Positions 46,503 to 56,370 of a stretch of DNA of 64,000 nt are shown piece after piece. The stretch covers positions 104,956 through 168,955 of the forward strand of contig JBEDUN010000039.1 in NCBI GenBank assembly GCA_040414675.1. Direction: 5' to 3'. The stretch is from JARBAU01 sp040414675. GTDB lineage: Archaea > Thermoproteota > Nitrososphaeria > Nitrososphaerales > Nitrososphaeraceae. The notes beneath the pieces were generated by a model that worked only from the letters and a program-made list of their open reading frames with translations, was not told where the DNA came from and made no database searches. Each line of letters opens with the position of its first letter. The first letter of the stretch is position 1. Position numbers and translations under genes: made by a program.

Positions 46503-47069
46503 TTACCTCAGCTCATCGTGTCTAAAGCAACTGGTAACATGATCATTTACCATTCCAATCGCTTGCATAATGGCATAACAAGTGACAGATCCTACAAATT
46601 TAAAACTCCTCTTTTTCAAATCATCGCTTAATTTGTCAGAAATCTTTGTTCTTGAAGGGACGTCTTCGTAGTTGATCCATTGATTTTGTATTGGTACTCC
46701 ATCAACGAAGCTCCATAAATAGGAATCAAATGTTCCGAATTGGTCTTGTACTTTTATAAAGGCATTAGCATTTTTTACAACAGATTGTATCTTCGATTTA
46801 TTTCTAATAATAGAAGAATTCACGAAAAGTTCCTGAAGCTTTTCTTGATCATATTGCGCAATCTTATTAACATCAAAATTGTCAAATGATTCACGATAGG
46901 CTTCCCTTTTCTTTAGAATTATCGACCAGCTTAGACCCGCCTGAGCCGTTTCAAGTAACAAAAATTCGAATAGCTTATTGTCATCATGGACTGGAACCCC
47001 CCATTCGTTATCATGATATTTGACATCAAGTAGAGTGCCTTCTTCAGCCCATTTGCATCGAATTTTCAT
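46503..47069 (-). CDS. tag: DNA-3-methyladenine glycosylase I
   Basis: This enzyme removes 3-methyladenine from alkylated DNA (base-excision repair). It is 188 residues. Visible motifs are RCKWAEEG with C5, YHDNEWGVPVHDD, ETAQAGLSWSIILKKREAY, FDNFDVNKIAQY and the C-terminal HVTSCFRHDE. C5, H19 region, and the final His and Cys supply the zinc site of Tag. Single gene. Confidence 0.93.
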   Translation of the reverse strand: MKIRCKWAEEGTLLDVKYHDNEWGVPVHDDNKLFEFLLLETAQAGLSWSIILKKREAYRESFDNFDVNKIAQYDQEKLQELFVNSSIIRNKSKIQSVVKNANAFIKVQDQFGTFDSYLWSFVDGVPIQNQWINYEDVPSRTKISDKLSDDLKKRSFKFVGSVTCYAIMQAIGMVNDHVTSCFRHDELR

Positions 47070-47393
47070 ACGCTATATTACTAGACATTAGAGTATCTAC
47101 TATAAAGAGATCTATCAAAGATATCCCCAGCTGTCTGTACTAGGATAATCTGTAGAACAAAAATTCAAAGAAAAGAACTAAATTCGAGGTCGGATATCTA
47201 ATAGACTATTCCCAGATAAATGTAATGACATAGAATGCACCTTGAAACTTAATATTTGTACCACGTTTACCATAAAAAATTAAGCCTGTCAATTATGCCC
47301 TAAGAACAATCCATAAATGCTTACTTTGAAAGCATATTCGAATTGGCTAATTGTCGATTTCCGAATAATAGCAGTATATAACTACTTATCATC

Positions 47394-47558
47394 TTATTCC
47401 TGATATTTAATTTCCTCTATCTCATAGGAATCATCAAGCTGTTTGTATACATATATGTTGCAAACTCTGCACTGGTATTGTTTTAGTGGACGTTCATGAA
47501 TAATAGATCCATTCAACCATACCATAAGCGAGCCACACAGTGGGCAGTTCATTGTCAT
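47394..47558 (-). CDS. Small zinc-ribbon protein (54 residues)
   Basis: A short gene with ATG start. The product opens MTMNCPLCGSLMVWLNG and contains a second pair YQCRVCNIYVYK, then an acidic end YEIEEIKYQE. The CxxC...CxxC pattern is a complete zinc ribbon of minimal size. Function unknown; small zinc ribbons are common in this lineage and may be transcription or translation accessory factors. Confidence 0.6.
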   Translation of the reverse strand: MTMNCPLCGSLMVWLNGSIIHERPLKQYQCRVCNIYVYKQLDDSYEIEEIKYQE

Positions 47559-47831
47559 TTAGTGTGTACTGCGACATTTAGCACGTATTAATATTTCGTT
47601 AAACTTTCTCTAACCATATCCTAGAGGATAAATCAAACTCAGATATTATTCCTACCTACCCACATCGAATCATGAGGATTAGGATCCAATTTCGATTGAT
47701 ACAAATACAATCTATCAGAATATTAGATTTTAGAGAACAGCTTTAGAATTAAATAAATCACCGCATAAATAGGATTGGAGTAGGCTTAGCTATTATGAAA
47801 ATTTGACTTTTTGACTTTATATGATTTTTAC

Positions 47832-48179
47832 TTAAATCGGTAAGGATAATTTGCCAGTATACTCTTCTAGCCTTCTCTCTGTTTTAATTTTTGAAATGAT
47901 CCTATTCATATCAGCTTCAGAAAACCATTGAGAAATCGATTTTGCAATACCATTCTTATCACAAATTGCGATTAAATATCCATTAGACTCATTTTTTACT
48001 GCGATCAAGTTTTCTTCGCCCACTGGCTCCCATTTATTATCTTGATTATCTTTCAAAGCCAACGCTGGTAATGCATGTCCAGCAAATGAATTCAGAAGCT
48101 CCTGTGCTAGCTTGACACGCTTTTCACCTAGTTTCAATGCAGTGAAATATTGCATATTTGTTCTACCTGATACAGTCAT
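47832..48179 (-). CDS. Uncharacterised small protein, cotranscribed with HD phosphatase
   Basis: A 115-residue protein of unknown family. It has an amphipathic helix (KLGEKRVKLAQELLNSFAGHA) and a central beta-sheet-like stretch (NKWEPVGEENLIAVKNESNGYLIAICDKNGIA). It overlaps the end of the upstream HD gene by 4 bases, so the two are translated together and probably act together. No cofactor motif seen. Confidence 0.6.
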   Translation of the reverse strand: MTVSGRTNMQYFTALKLGEKRVKLAQELLNSFAGHALPALALKDNQDNKWEPVGEENLIAVKNESNGYLIAICDKNGIAKSISQWFSEADMNRIISKIKTERRLEEYTGKLSLPI

Positions 48180-48727
48180 TTTAAAGTATTTAGGATCTCT
48201 AACAATATGGGAAACTTGTTCTTTGACTTCAAGACCTTCCTTGAAGTACGTATGAATTGAGCGAGTAAATGTTTAGGATATTCAGTCTCATATTCCTTGG
48301 CTTGCATTGCCAAATCCAGCTTATCCACCGAATGCACAAAATTTGCTGTTCGAGTTATATTTTGTGAGTACTCCTCCCAGATCTTATGATATTCTGTACG
48401 CACGGAAGCAGGTACTGATTGCAAAATCAATTTCATAGCATTCTGTTCCAAATCGTGCTTGGATTTCTTATCTATCTCGTCCGGCATGTAGTCTCCTATT
48501 ATTGATTCTGCCAGATCATGGAGAATTGTCATCTTTAGGACTTTTTCTGTTTTCAGTCCTAATAAATCAGATAATACCATGCTTATGAGACACGTTGAAT
48601 AGGAATGATCTGCTACCGATTCAGGATCATTGACTCCCACCTTACTAATCCAACCTGACCTCTTTGTAGACTTGAGTTTTAAACCATATTCGAAAAACTT
48701 GTGCAGATCTGAATATATCAGGTTCAA
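48176..48727 (-). CDS. HD-domain 5'-nucleotidase-like phosphohydrolase
   Basis: A 183-residue protein of the HDDC2/YfbR-like group (nucleoside-monophosphate phosphatase). Metal ligands are H41 (VADHSYST), H70-D71 (ILHDLAESIIGDY) and a later Asp in HSVDKLDLAMQ. Members dephosphorylate dNMPs or NMPs. Together with the tmk operon and dCMP deaminase it contributes to nucleotide pools (inference). It is the first gene of the pair with the small unknown protein. Confidence 0.85.
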   Translation of the reverse strand: MNLIYSDLHKFFEYGLKLKSTKRSGWISKVGVNDPESVADHSYSTCLISMVLSDLLGLKTEKVLKMTILHDLAESIIGDYMPDEIDKKSKHDLEQNAMKLILQSVPASVRTEYHKIWEEYSQNITRTANFVHSVDKLDLAMQAKEYETEYPKHLLAQFIRTSRKVLKSKNKFPILLEILNTLK

Positions 48728-48917
48728 TTCACGATTTCCTCAATTCTGGAGTACATAACGGGCATTGGATAAAATATTCGAGTAGATCAGTGTTCAGCGA
48801 TCCAAATTTTAGCATGATCTAGATACTTGACTATGACAACTATACAAATATTTAATATAATTGCAAGTCGTGATGTACTGTTAATTTATTCACTTTCTTG
48901 AAATACGCTTTGATCTG

Positions 48918-49508
48918 TTATTCCTTTATGCTTTCCCATTTGATGTCAGATACTCCGACACGTTGGTTCACTATTCTTGAAATTACAAATAAAAGATCAG
49001 ATAATCTATTCAGGTATACCAGAATTGATGGATTTATACTCTCTTTTTGGGAAAGTGTGACTACCGCTATTTCAGATCTACGTGCAGCTGTCCTGTTTAC
49101 GTGTAATGATGAGCTACCCAAGCTTCCTCCAGGAAGCAAAAAGTATGTAATTGGGGGCAAAATTGCTTCAAATCGATCGATGGCAGATTCTAGGAATATC
49201 GTCATATCTGCTTTCGCCCTAGGTGTTTTATTATGCATCCGTGTGAAGTTTTTATCAGGATCATATGACGGATCGGCTAAATCCGCCCCAATAATAAAAA
49301 GATCATTTTGAATTCTAGTCAATAAACCTATAATATCCGTAAATATATCCTTTGAATTTTCCTTAAGTAAGGAAATTGAGAAACCTATACTAGAATTCAA
49401 CTCATCTACAAGTCCATAAGCAATTATCCTCTGACTGTTTTTCAATACTCTAGCTCCGCCAATTAAGCCGGTTTCTCCTCTGTCCCCGGTTTTGGTATAT
49501 ATCTTCAT
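48918..49508 (-). CDS. Cob(I)alamin adenosyltransferase, PduO type
   Basis: This enzyme makes adenosylcobalamin from cob(I)alamin and ATP. It is 196 residues. The ATP-binding N-terminus KIYTKTGDRGETGLIGGARV, the central YGLVDELNSSIGF, FLLPGGSLGSSSLHVNRTAARRSEIAVV and the C-terminal LNRLSDLLFVISRIVN are the family's signature. Cobalamin is used by several thaumarchaeal enzymes. Single gene. Confidence 0.94.
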   Translation of the reverse strand: MKIYTKTGDRGETGLIGGARVLKNSQRIIAYGLVDELNSSIGFSISLLKENSKDIFTDIIGLLTRIQNDLFIIGADLADPSYDPDKNFTRMHNKTPRAKADMTIFLESAIDRFEAILPPITYFLLPGGSLGSSSLHVNRTAARRSEIAVVTLSQKESINPSILVYLNRLSDLLFVISRIVNQRVGVSDIKWESIKE

Positions 49509-49597
49509 GGTTCGTACGTCTAGCTAACGAACCTTAATGAACTCATTTAAAGTAATTGATTCAAATTTTTACATTTTTGGGTCAGATAATAGATTAA

Positions 49598-49759
49598 TCA
49601 GTAGGAGTGTACCTCGGATTTGTGCTCGCGTAAGTATTTCTTTTTCTTAAATCTCTCGTTACATTTCTCGCATTTAAACGGTTTCTCAAACTCTAGTAAA
49701 AAGCGCTCTTTCCTCTCTTCTGGCGTCTCTATTATCTGATCAGATTTAATATCAACCAT
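49598..49759 (-). CDS. Small C2H2 zinc-finger protein (53 residues)
   Basis: A short gene with ATG start. An acidic helix (SDQIIETPEERKERFLLEF) is followed by one classical zinc finger: FKCEKCNERFKKKKYLREHKSEVH with C-x2-C-x12-H-x4-H. The finger's basic helix (KKKKYLREHK) is suited to nucleic acid. Function unknown; a minimal one-finger protein. It is clearly coding in composition although very short. Confidence 0.65.
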   Translation of the reverse strand: MVDIKSDQIIETPEERKERFLLEFEKPFKCEKCNERFKKKKYLREHKSEVHSY

Positions 49760-49980
49760 GTTATGTAACCAATTCCGTTATGAAAATCCTTTTATTGATT
49801 TATCTGCCTTAAGGAACTTAATTATCTTAGAATTATTATTTAGAATCGTATTATCTTATTTTGATAAATGTTAGTCTGGTTAATCGAGTTTTTGAATCTA
49901 GAGGAGAAGATTATCAATTCTCATAAAGCCAGAAGTGCTCCATTCGCGATCCAATATAAAAACATTCCTAACAATAACAC

Positions 49981-50707
49981 GGCCCTGTTAAGTTAAGCCG
50001 ATAGAGCTTTAGCTGTGAATGTCTCTTCTATTGTATATGTTAATCTTCCAACGGAAGAGAACATCCACAGGACTAATCATGTATGCACTGTACTTGTACT
50101 TTCTAGGACTAAGTTTCAGAAGTACTGCAAAGACATTGGATCCATTTGTAGAAAAGAGAAGTCATGTTGCTGCTGTATGGAAATTGAGTACAATTATTTC
50201 ATCCAAATAAATTCTATCTAAAACGAACCAGGGTTACTGCCTTTATTAGATGAAACCATGTTGCAGATTGGTTCAGGCTATGCATGGTTATGAGTATCTA
50301 TAGAATCTGTATATAAGCAAGTATTTGGAGTATACGTCTGAAGACATAGGAATATGATCTTAGATGAATCATTTCTAAGATTTTTAATCAAGATTTATGG
50401 AAAGCATACAGTATATAGTGATGGTGGAACATGGTATCCACAAGCATGTTCTTATCTTGGTATAAAACACCTAGTTCATACATCTTTTGAAAAAAGTATC
50501 ATAGAAAGAACAATTGGATATTTCAAAGATAGAACTAAAACTTTTGAAGATTACTATCCATGCAAACACAAAATTAAATACAAATTGTCACATTTACACA
50601 ACTGGCTCAGTCTGTTTGTGTTCATGCATAATGCAGACATTCTACATATCAAATTTATGAATCTAATACGAATTATGAGAGGTGAAAAAGCTTAACTTAA
50701 CAGGGCC
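49981..50707 (+). mobile_element. IS6-like insertion sequence with perfect ends and dead transposase
   Basis: The element is 727 bases long. Its 18-base ends GGCCCTGTTAAGTTAAGC (49981-49998) and GCTTAACTTAACAGGGCC (50690-50707) are perfect inverted repeats. The target duplication AATAACAC flanks it at 49973-49980 and 50708-50715. An 8-base duplication and the DDE-like transposase fit IS6-type elements. The transposase reading frame is broken, so the copy is no longer autonomous but could be moved in trans. The exact family was judged from ends and duplication length. Confidence 0.85.
50019..50695 (+). pseudogene. Broken transposase of the IS element
   Basis: The transposase is readable in pieces. 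The start reads RKRTSTGLIMYALYLYFLGL and STAKTLDPFVEKRSHVAAVW, then the frame shifts and two in-frame TGA codons interrupt the central part (near WLxVSIESVYKQVFGVYV). The end is intact: YSDGGTWYPQACSYLGIKH and IIERTIGYFKDRTKTFEDYYP, with the DDE-type D in DGGTWY and E in ERTIG. It is flanked by intact ends of the element. Confidence 0.8.
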
Positions 50708-51016
50708 AATAACACTAATGTAGTGACGACACTAATAATTTAATAATACAGATATGCAACACAAAAAATCTACTATTTAACATATTTCTTCATCAGTATT
50801 GCCAGAGATCAGTTGAGACTAGATCGAATCTTCTCTGATGGAAAGAGATTACGAACTCGATCGCATTTAAGAATCATTAGAAGAGGATCTCAGTCTTTGA
50901 AAGGTGGTACGTTTGAGCTAAAAAAAACTTCCAAAAAGACTCCAAATATTCTATGGCGTATTGTCAAAAATAGGTGAGATTCCAAATATATATTGCATAG
51001 TTCTATCTTGCATGTA

Positions 51017-51655
51017 ATGCTTGGCAGTAAAGACGTGAAGAAAATGATACACAAGGAATTTGAAAATGCTTATAATATTCAGATTAAAGAGTCCGATTTA
51101 AGTCCAGAGAAAATACATGCTAGCGAAGCATCGCGTTGTACGCGTTTGGCTTACTACGAACGAAAAAATCCTTTACCACCTGATTCTAACACTGCAATTT
51201 CAGTACTGATGAAGGATAACATTAGACGACTATTTGGCAATATTTCCTCAGAATACAAAGTTGACACCTTATCTATATTGAGTTCAGCAGATATGATCGT
51301 AGACAAGGAATACGTGGTGAAATTCGAGATCGTTAGTAAGCTGCCTGCTATGCCTCATCCTAGGGATCTACTATACTTGAATGCATGTCTATTTGCATTT
51401 GAAAAGATAGATGGCATTCTAATATACACAAATATTGATGGCGAAACGGTTGAGTTTTCGCTTACAAGAAATAATAGGATGCTTCAGGAAATAATCAGAA
51501 GAGCTAAAGTACTAAGTACATTGCTTAAAGAAGAAAGAGTCCCGATAGTAGAGCCATCAGAGCTCTGCCTTTCATGTAAATACTATGAAAGATGCTATGC
51601 TCAAGAAAGAAAGAATTCAAGTCTTGGTTTTCTTGGATTGGGTAAGAGTGGGTAG
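51017..51655 (+). CDS. Cas4-like Fe-S protein (PD-(D/E)xK-type, degenerate active site)
   Basis: A 212-residue protein from the ATG start (a TTG 24 bases earlier is possible). It keeps the four cysteines of Cas4/AddB-type Fe-S nucleases: one near the N-terminus (ASEASRCTRLAYYERK) and three near the end (ELCLSCKYYERCYA). The nuclease-like core contains SSADMIVDKEYVVKFEIVSK, where a D is followed by E-I-V; the usual E-x-K has V in place of K. Hence it may bind DNA but cut poorly. No other cas gene or CRISPR lies in the window. A decayed unrelated frame lies upstream. Confidence 0.6.
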   Translation: MLGSKDVKKMIHKEFENAYNIQIKESDLSPEKIHASEASRCTRLAYYERKNPLPPDSNTAISVLMKDNIRRLFGNISSEYKVDTLSILSSADMIVDKEYVVKFEIVSKLPAMPHPRDLLYLNACLFAFEKIDGILIYTNIDGETVEFSLTRNNRMLQEIIRRAKVLSTLLKEERVPIVEPSELCLSCKYYERCYAQERKNSSLGFLGLGKSG

Positions 51656-52299
51656 ATTCTTTAATTGATTATAGAAAACATTTTTGATAATAGTATCATT
51701 CAATTTAATATTTCTACGACGAAGTGTGTTTTTATCAGATTAACTATGGAATTAACGTAACCAATATCTTGAAATATGATCATCATATCAGTAAAATATC
51801 ATCTTTGTACTTCGATTACAGGATGACTTGTAAGTATCTGATTTAATACTAGTATACTTGGAAAGCTGCGGCCAACCAAAATTTTCAGTTAAGAGCCAAA
51901 GTTGGGTTTAAAAATTCATAATACCATTATATTATTATAACTAGATGAAAAATTAGGAAATCAGTGACCTTGACAAGATGGTTTTATCATCTATTCTCAT
52001 TTTCATATTCTTGCCATTTTCAAAAGCAACTCCTACGGTAACTTGTCCATCCATGGAGAGGTTTAGTTATCTTGGTGCTCATAGACTTGAACTTTTGTGT
52101 AGATGTGTATACATGATTGTCATATAGGAATGGGATTTGAGCCAACTTAGCAGGATAACAGGAGATTAATAGGTGCTATTTGAAATTGGAGTGACTATGT
52201 CATACGCGACCATCATTGAACCATACCACTGTCGTTCTTAGGGAATCAATTAATACAGCTATTGGATGAATCGCTGAATTTCCAGTTGAACAAAGCGGA
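51656..52299. other. Gene-poor stretch, perhaps start of the broken antiporter
   Basis: No intact gene. Short pieces around 52180-52320 (FEIGVTMSYAT) may be the N-terminal part of the antiporter remnant that follows, but they are too damaged to assign securely. Confidence 0.3.
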
Positions 52300-53150
52300 A
52301 TTACAATTGTATAGATGACTTTATTCTTATTAATATAATACAGGAAGAGGTTTGCCGGACACTTTAATTTAGTTTCTCGGGAATGCTTTGGCTATAAGCA
52401 TGGTTTTGTCTCGAAATGTGTGCACCCGGATAATTTCTGGCGACAGGAGGTGGCTATTATTGAGGACGTTACTACAATTCAATGCCTGCAATATTACAAT
52501 CTATAACCTCCACAGGTGTGAAACAGTCTTCGGTTAGTGAATTAGTAATATCCATCCACTCCGTTTCGACATTTATTGTAGGTGTATTTTATAGATTTCC
52601 GAATTATACCGAGGATTGTGAGTTACGTAGCTAGCATAAATCAATCGGATTTACCCATAATGGCCATACTAGGAGTAGCATCTGTGCTATCTTTTGTAGC
52701 ATCTGTAATTAGAATATCAGTTGTAACAGAAGCTTCTTTGCTGGCGTCATGAGAGTTGAATTCAAAGTACATTCAGTTACTAAGGTTCTGGCAATTCCGA
52801 TCAGAGATAGATTCGCACGAATATTTTTTGTTTCAGTCGATGTACTAAAGAATATTCGACTACTTCCAATCTTTATACTCCAGTTCTAATTTTGGTAAGT
52901 GATATCGTTAGTGGTGAAATTCCTTACTGTTTTCAAACCTGCTAGAGCACGAGGATATAGCAACTCAGCTGCGCTAAAGGTGAATTCAGATTGTCAACTT
53001 CAGGAAGCTAATTAGAGTTAGCCGTAGCTAAAGGAGGAATACATATCGGAGTTACAAGTTCCTTTCTACTTCCAATGAATTGAAAAATGAAAATGATTAT
53101 CACACATTTATCACAACTTAGATGATAAAACTTGAACGGAAATTATCAGA
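52300..53150 (+). pseudogene. Ruined Kef-type (CPA2) cation/H+ antiporter
   Basis: Antiporter segments are readable in order across several frames: LPIMAILGVASVLSFVASVI with ISVVTEASLLA (near 52620-52745), then SVTKVLAIPIRDRFARIFFVSVDVL (near 52770-52860), KFLTVFKPARARGYSNSAAL (near 52920-52980), and ELAVAKGGIHIGVTSSFLLPM (near 53015-53080). The order and the PIRDxFAxIFFVSVG-like motif are the hallmark of the Kef/CPA2 family. Multiple stops and frame changes show that the gene is dead. Its boundaries are approximate. Confidence 0.75.
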
Positions 53151-53601
53151 CATAGTAGCTTCAAAGACGACGATATTGTTTTCTCCCTATGCATACATAA
53201 AAAAAGAATGCTAAATATTGGAATTTTTAAGTAGACAAGTACAAAATGAAGTCAATTGATCACAGATAGACAACATCAAGGGAAAGTTGTACGTTATTTG
53301 ATTTCGTATTGTCGAAGATGGTAAATTTATATGATTAGCGTACTATTCCATAATTGCCGTTCCTCAAGCTGAGTAGGTGGTGACAGAGTGCATTGCATAT
53401 TAATAGAAATTTGTATACTTTAAGAACAATACAACTTGTGTGTATTGACAGCCAAATCAAATTAACGGTTGTAATAATTCAATAAATTAACGGATCGGGT
53501 AACTTCAGGACTTATAAGAAGATGACGATTGAAATATAGTTCTTGACTTGATAGGTATGCTAATTAATATTAATGTACTCATATGTAGAAACTAGTCTAA
53601 T

Positions 53602-53730
53602 ATGTCAAAGAATTCAATTAAGAGGTGCGTTATATGCGGTTGCACTGAACACAGTTTGGTAGGTTGCATAACACATTGGCGCATGCATGATAAAAATGAA
53701 GGCAGATGTAGATTGAAGAATTCTAGTTGA
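53602..53730 (+). CDS. Tiny Cys-His-rich protein (42 residues)
   Basis: A possible gene with ATG start. The 42-residue product has RCVICGCTEHSLVGC and THWRMHDKNEGRC, giving a C-x2-C-x-C...C...H-x3-H...C arrangement that could bind zinc. Too short for certainty, but its density of Cys and His is unusual for chance. Function unknown. Confidence 0.4.
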   Translation: MSKNSIKRCVICGCTEHSLVGCITHWRMHDKNEGRCRLKNSS

Positions 53731-53872
53731 TATGCTAAATTAGAAATTACTGGACAATAGTGTGCATGAATCATCATACATTAATTCATTTTCTAGTATC
53801 GTAAATTAGAAACACAATTGTCAAATATTTCGAATTTGTGCAATACTAGATATTATGTGTTTGCCGCCATTG

Positions 53873-54412
53873 TTAGCCTTGATGAAAAATAGAAGAAACA
53901 ATAATCGCAAGGAAATAAACTATTGCCACCGCCTTCACCGTCTTGCCTATACTCATTACGATAACAAATTTCTTAAAGTCATACTTCTTAACTCCTGCTA
54001 TAATTGGGATAACATCTCCAAAAATTGGGATCCATGGGGACAAGAAAATTATAAACCATCCATATCTTTCCAACATAATGCTACTACGTTTTTCCTTCTC
54101 GGTTCGATATGTGGTATCAGGATTACCAACATAATTTGTATCAGTTCCCTCAGATCGGTTCTTACGAATTTGAAGAGACAGTTTTTTGCCAGTATAACCC
54201 AGATAGTACGCAAGAAGCCCTCCAATGATTGAGGCCATAGTTAGCACTATAAATACATCTAATTGATTTTGTCCGGAGGCTAGCAAAGCAGAGATCGTTA
54301 ATTCAGTTGGAATAGGAATAACTGAAGAAAGTAAGCCGTTTAAAAATAGGCCCAATAATCCATATTGAGTAAAGAGTATTGCTATTGATGTTGGAATAGC
54401 AAAATTTAGCAT
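53873..54412 (-). CDS. DedA/VTT-domain membrane protein
   Basis: A 179-residue inner-membrane protein of the DedA/SNARE-associated (VTT) group, linked to lipid scrambling and membrane homeostasis. It has NGLLSSVIPIPTELTISALLASG, the family's re-entrant loop; then TMASIIGGLLAYYLGYTGKK, and GWFIIFLSPWIPIFGDVIPIIAGVKKYDFKKFV, with the conserved P-x-x-x-D-x-I pattern. It is a single gene. Confidence 0.85.
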   Translation of the reverse strand: MLNFAIPTSIAILFTQYGLLGLFLNGLLSSVIPIPTELTISALLASGQNQLDVFIVLTMASIIGGLLAYYLGYTGKKLSLQIRKNRSEGTDTNYVGNPDTTYRTEKEKRSSIMLERYGWFIIFLSPWIPIFGDVIPIIAGVKKYDFKKFVIVMSIGKTVKAVAIVYFLAIIVSSIFHQG

Positions 54413-54494
54413 CGATCGGTAGATATACTGACTGAAATCAGCAAACTTTAACTTGCTGTAATCTCAAATCAATGTACATGGATTTCAAAATAGA

Positions 54495-54782
54495 CTACAA
54501 GAATGATTTTTCGACTGATTTCAAAATTTGAGAAATCGGTTCTATATGCCCATATCCATTCATAATTCTATTCCATATTGTCCTTATCTTGACTTTATTT
54601 TCAGGATCATCTTTTAGTAGAACTACAATATCTTCAAATAAACTCGATAGTTTCAATACGTCATCCTTGTCAATCTCATTTTCAAGTAGTTGTGATTCAG
54701 AGCTTTCCTTTTGAGCTGAATTCAGATGTGATAACTCTCTTATAATATTATCTATACTTGAGATGATATCTTGCCTTTCCAC
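54495..54782 (-). CDS. Small helical protein, unknown
   Basis: A 95-residue highly charged protein. It opens MERQDIISSIDNIIRELSHL and goes on with LENEIDKDDVLKLSSLFEDI and a short YGHIEPISQILKSVEKSF tail, which look like a helical bundle with amphipathic heptads. No motif of known function. Single gene transcribed toward the DedA gene, 82 bases upstream of its start. Confidence 0.5.
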   Translation of the reverse strand: MERQDIISSIDNIIRELSHLNSAQKESSESQLLENEIDKDDVLKLSSLFEDIVVLLKDDPENKVKIRTIWNRIMNGYGHIEPISQILKSVEKSFL

Positions 54783-55287
54783 ATAGATGTAAATTAGATC
54801 GGATCATATGAATGCATAGTTCAATAGAAATGATATAGTATCACCCATAATACAATATGAAATAAAATTCGAATTTCAATTATCATTTAATTATATTCTT
54901 TTTCGCACACAAAACATGCTTCAGTCTATGTAAGCTTTCAAACTCCTTGGCGAATGGAATTATTTTTCCTTAGCACACTTTTTCAATAGAGTAGCATTTG
55001 AACTAGTAATAATTCGACAGTCAAGATCGCAATAATAACGAGATACTGATTGTATGGCGTCATAAAATACAGGAGATACTTTCTCAATAGTTAGAATAGG
55101 CCGTTTAAATTAGATCTTGAATATGTTTTGCATCATCGTCACCTACCATACAAATATAGAATTCAAGTTGAAGTCTTGTTCAGATAAACAAAGCAAGTAT
55201 CAGAACATAGATCATCCTATTACATGGCAATTATGATACAATACTTAGAATCGGAACACCAAAAAAAGAAGGATTGATTGCAGATAA
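54783..55287. other. Intergenic stretch with possible gene debris
   Basis: About 500 bases of AT-rich DNA. On the minus strand a broken frame reads pieces such as IEKVSPVFYDAIQSVSRYYCD and PFAKEFESLHRLKHVL in different frames, so a decayed gene is possible, but no family was recognised. Confidence 0.3.
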
Positions 55288-56370
55288 CTACTTTGCAACC
55301 AAATTGAAAGTTGTGCTTTCTATAAATTCTCCGCTTGGAGTACCCTCTACGGCGTCAACACTAACTTTCACCTGAAATGGTCCTGCTTGTGGAATAGTCA
55401 CGGTTTGAATCCCAGTTCCATCAGCGGCTTTTTGATCTGCAGCTTGTTTGATTGTCTTACCGCCAGGGGCTGTCACAGTAAAAGTGTAACTTACTTGGCT
55501 TACTGGGGATTTTGTGCTATCCATGAAGAGTATACCAAATTTTGTAGGCGTACCATGTGTAATAATCGCTGGCTCCCAAAACAGCTGGATATTATATGTT
55601 CCGCGTCCAGTTTGCAGAGTTATCGGAGGTTTGGGTACTTCGACTTGACTCTTTGGTAACTTAGGAGGGCCTTGGCCAGTTGATTGAAGATCAAAAGCAA
55701 ATTGTATTGGAGGAGTGCCACTCGTTACGGCTGCGAAAGCTTGTGCCTTAACCGGATAGGGCATATTTGGATTCACATATATGTTATTGTCAGCCCCATA
55801 GTGCCAAGACACGGCTGTAGTATCAAATGTTCCTGCTGGAACTGTCACCTTTGCTGCGCCATTCGGAGCAATAGGCGAACCACCTATGGCCGCGAGCTTA
55901 CCCCAGTAAGGAGCGGTTAGTGATAGTCCAGGTTTTGGAACAAATGATGCCAACCAGTCTAGCGTATTGACATAACCACTTCGATATGGCCTCATTGCGA
56001 CAGGTATTTGTGAACTTCCTAGAGCAGAAAGATCAAGATCGCTCAGGTGGAATGTACCGTTAAGGACATTGCCATTAGGTTCTACTACATATACAGGAGC
56101 TATCCAATAGCCCTTGTTTTTATCGAATTCTTTAAAATAGATAGTCATAGTGAAGGGCTGGCCTTCCTTCGTGTCGTGATCCTGCACCTTATAAGTGTAA
56201 TATGTACCCGGTTTAGCACCTATGCCTAAGTACCAGTTATTCGCTGCATACACCTTTTGAGTTCCGATGGGTGACCCTGGCAGCAATAACACGGGCAAAA
56301 TTAACATCACAGTCAAGGCAAAGAATGTGCCTATACCGATGCCAGTATTCTTGTATTGCTTTGCATTCAT
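55288..56370 (-). CDS. Large secreted beta-sandwich protein
   Basis: A 360-residue exported protein from the start MNAKQYKN. A signal peptide (about residues 10-42, ending near VYA) is followed by two domains. The first has NWYLGIGAKPGTYYTYKVQDHD, GYWIAPVYVV and VPAGTFDTTAVSWHYG. The second (about 255-355) is an Ig-like/fibronectin-like domain with FTVTAPGGKTI, TVTIPQAGPFQVKVSVDAVEG. Such proteins are abundant in Nitrososphaeria cell envelopes. Function unknown. An upstream ATG (99 bases earlier) would add residues before the signal and is less likely. Confidence 0.68.
   Translation of the reverse strand: MNAKQYKNTGIGIGTFFALTVMLILPVLLLPGSPIGTQKVYAANNWYLGIGAKPGTYYTYKVQDHDTKEGQPFTMTIYFKEFDKNKGYWIAPVYVVEPNGNVLNGTFHLSDLDLSALGSSQIPVAMRPYRSGYVNTLDWLASFVPKPGLSLTAPYWGKLAAIGGSPIAPNGAAKVTVPAGTFDTTAVSWHYGADNNIYVNPNMPYPVKAQAFAAVTSGTPPIQFAFDLQSTGQGPPKLPKSQVEVPKPPITLQTGRGTYNIQLFWEPAIITHGTPTKFGILFMDSTKSPVSQVSYTFTVTAPGGKTIKQAADQKAADGTGIQTVTIPQAGPFQVKVSVDAVEGTPSGEFIESTTFNLVAK

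Noticed and set aside
50716..51000. Frame fragments ending KGGTFELKKTSKKTPNIL upstream of the Cas4-like gene
   Set aside because: They look like a decayed gene (a stop after about 10 residues and a later frame change), but no family was recognised, so nothing is annotated.
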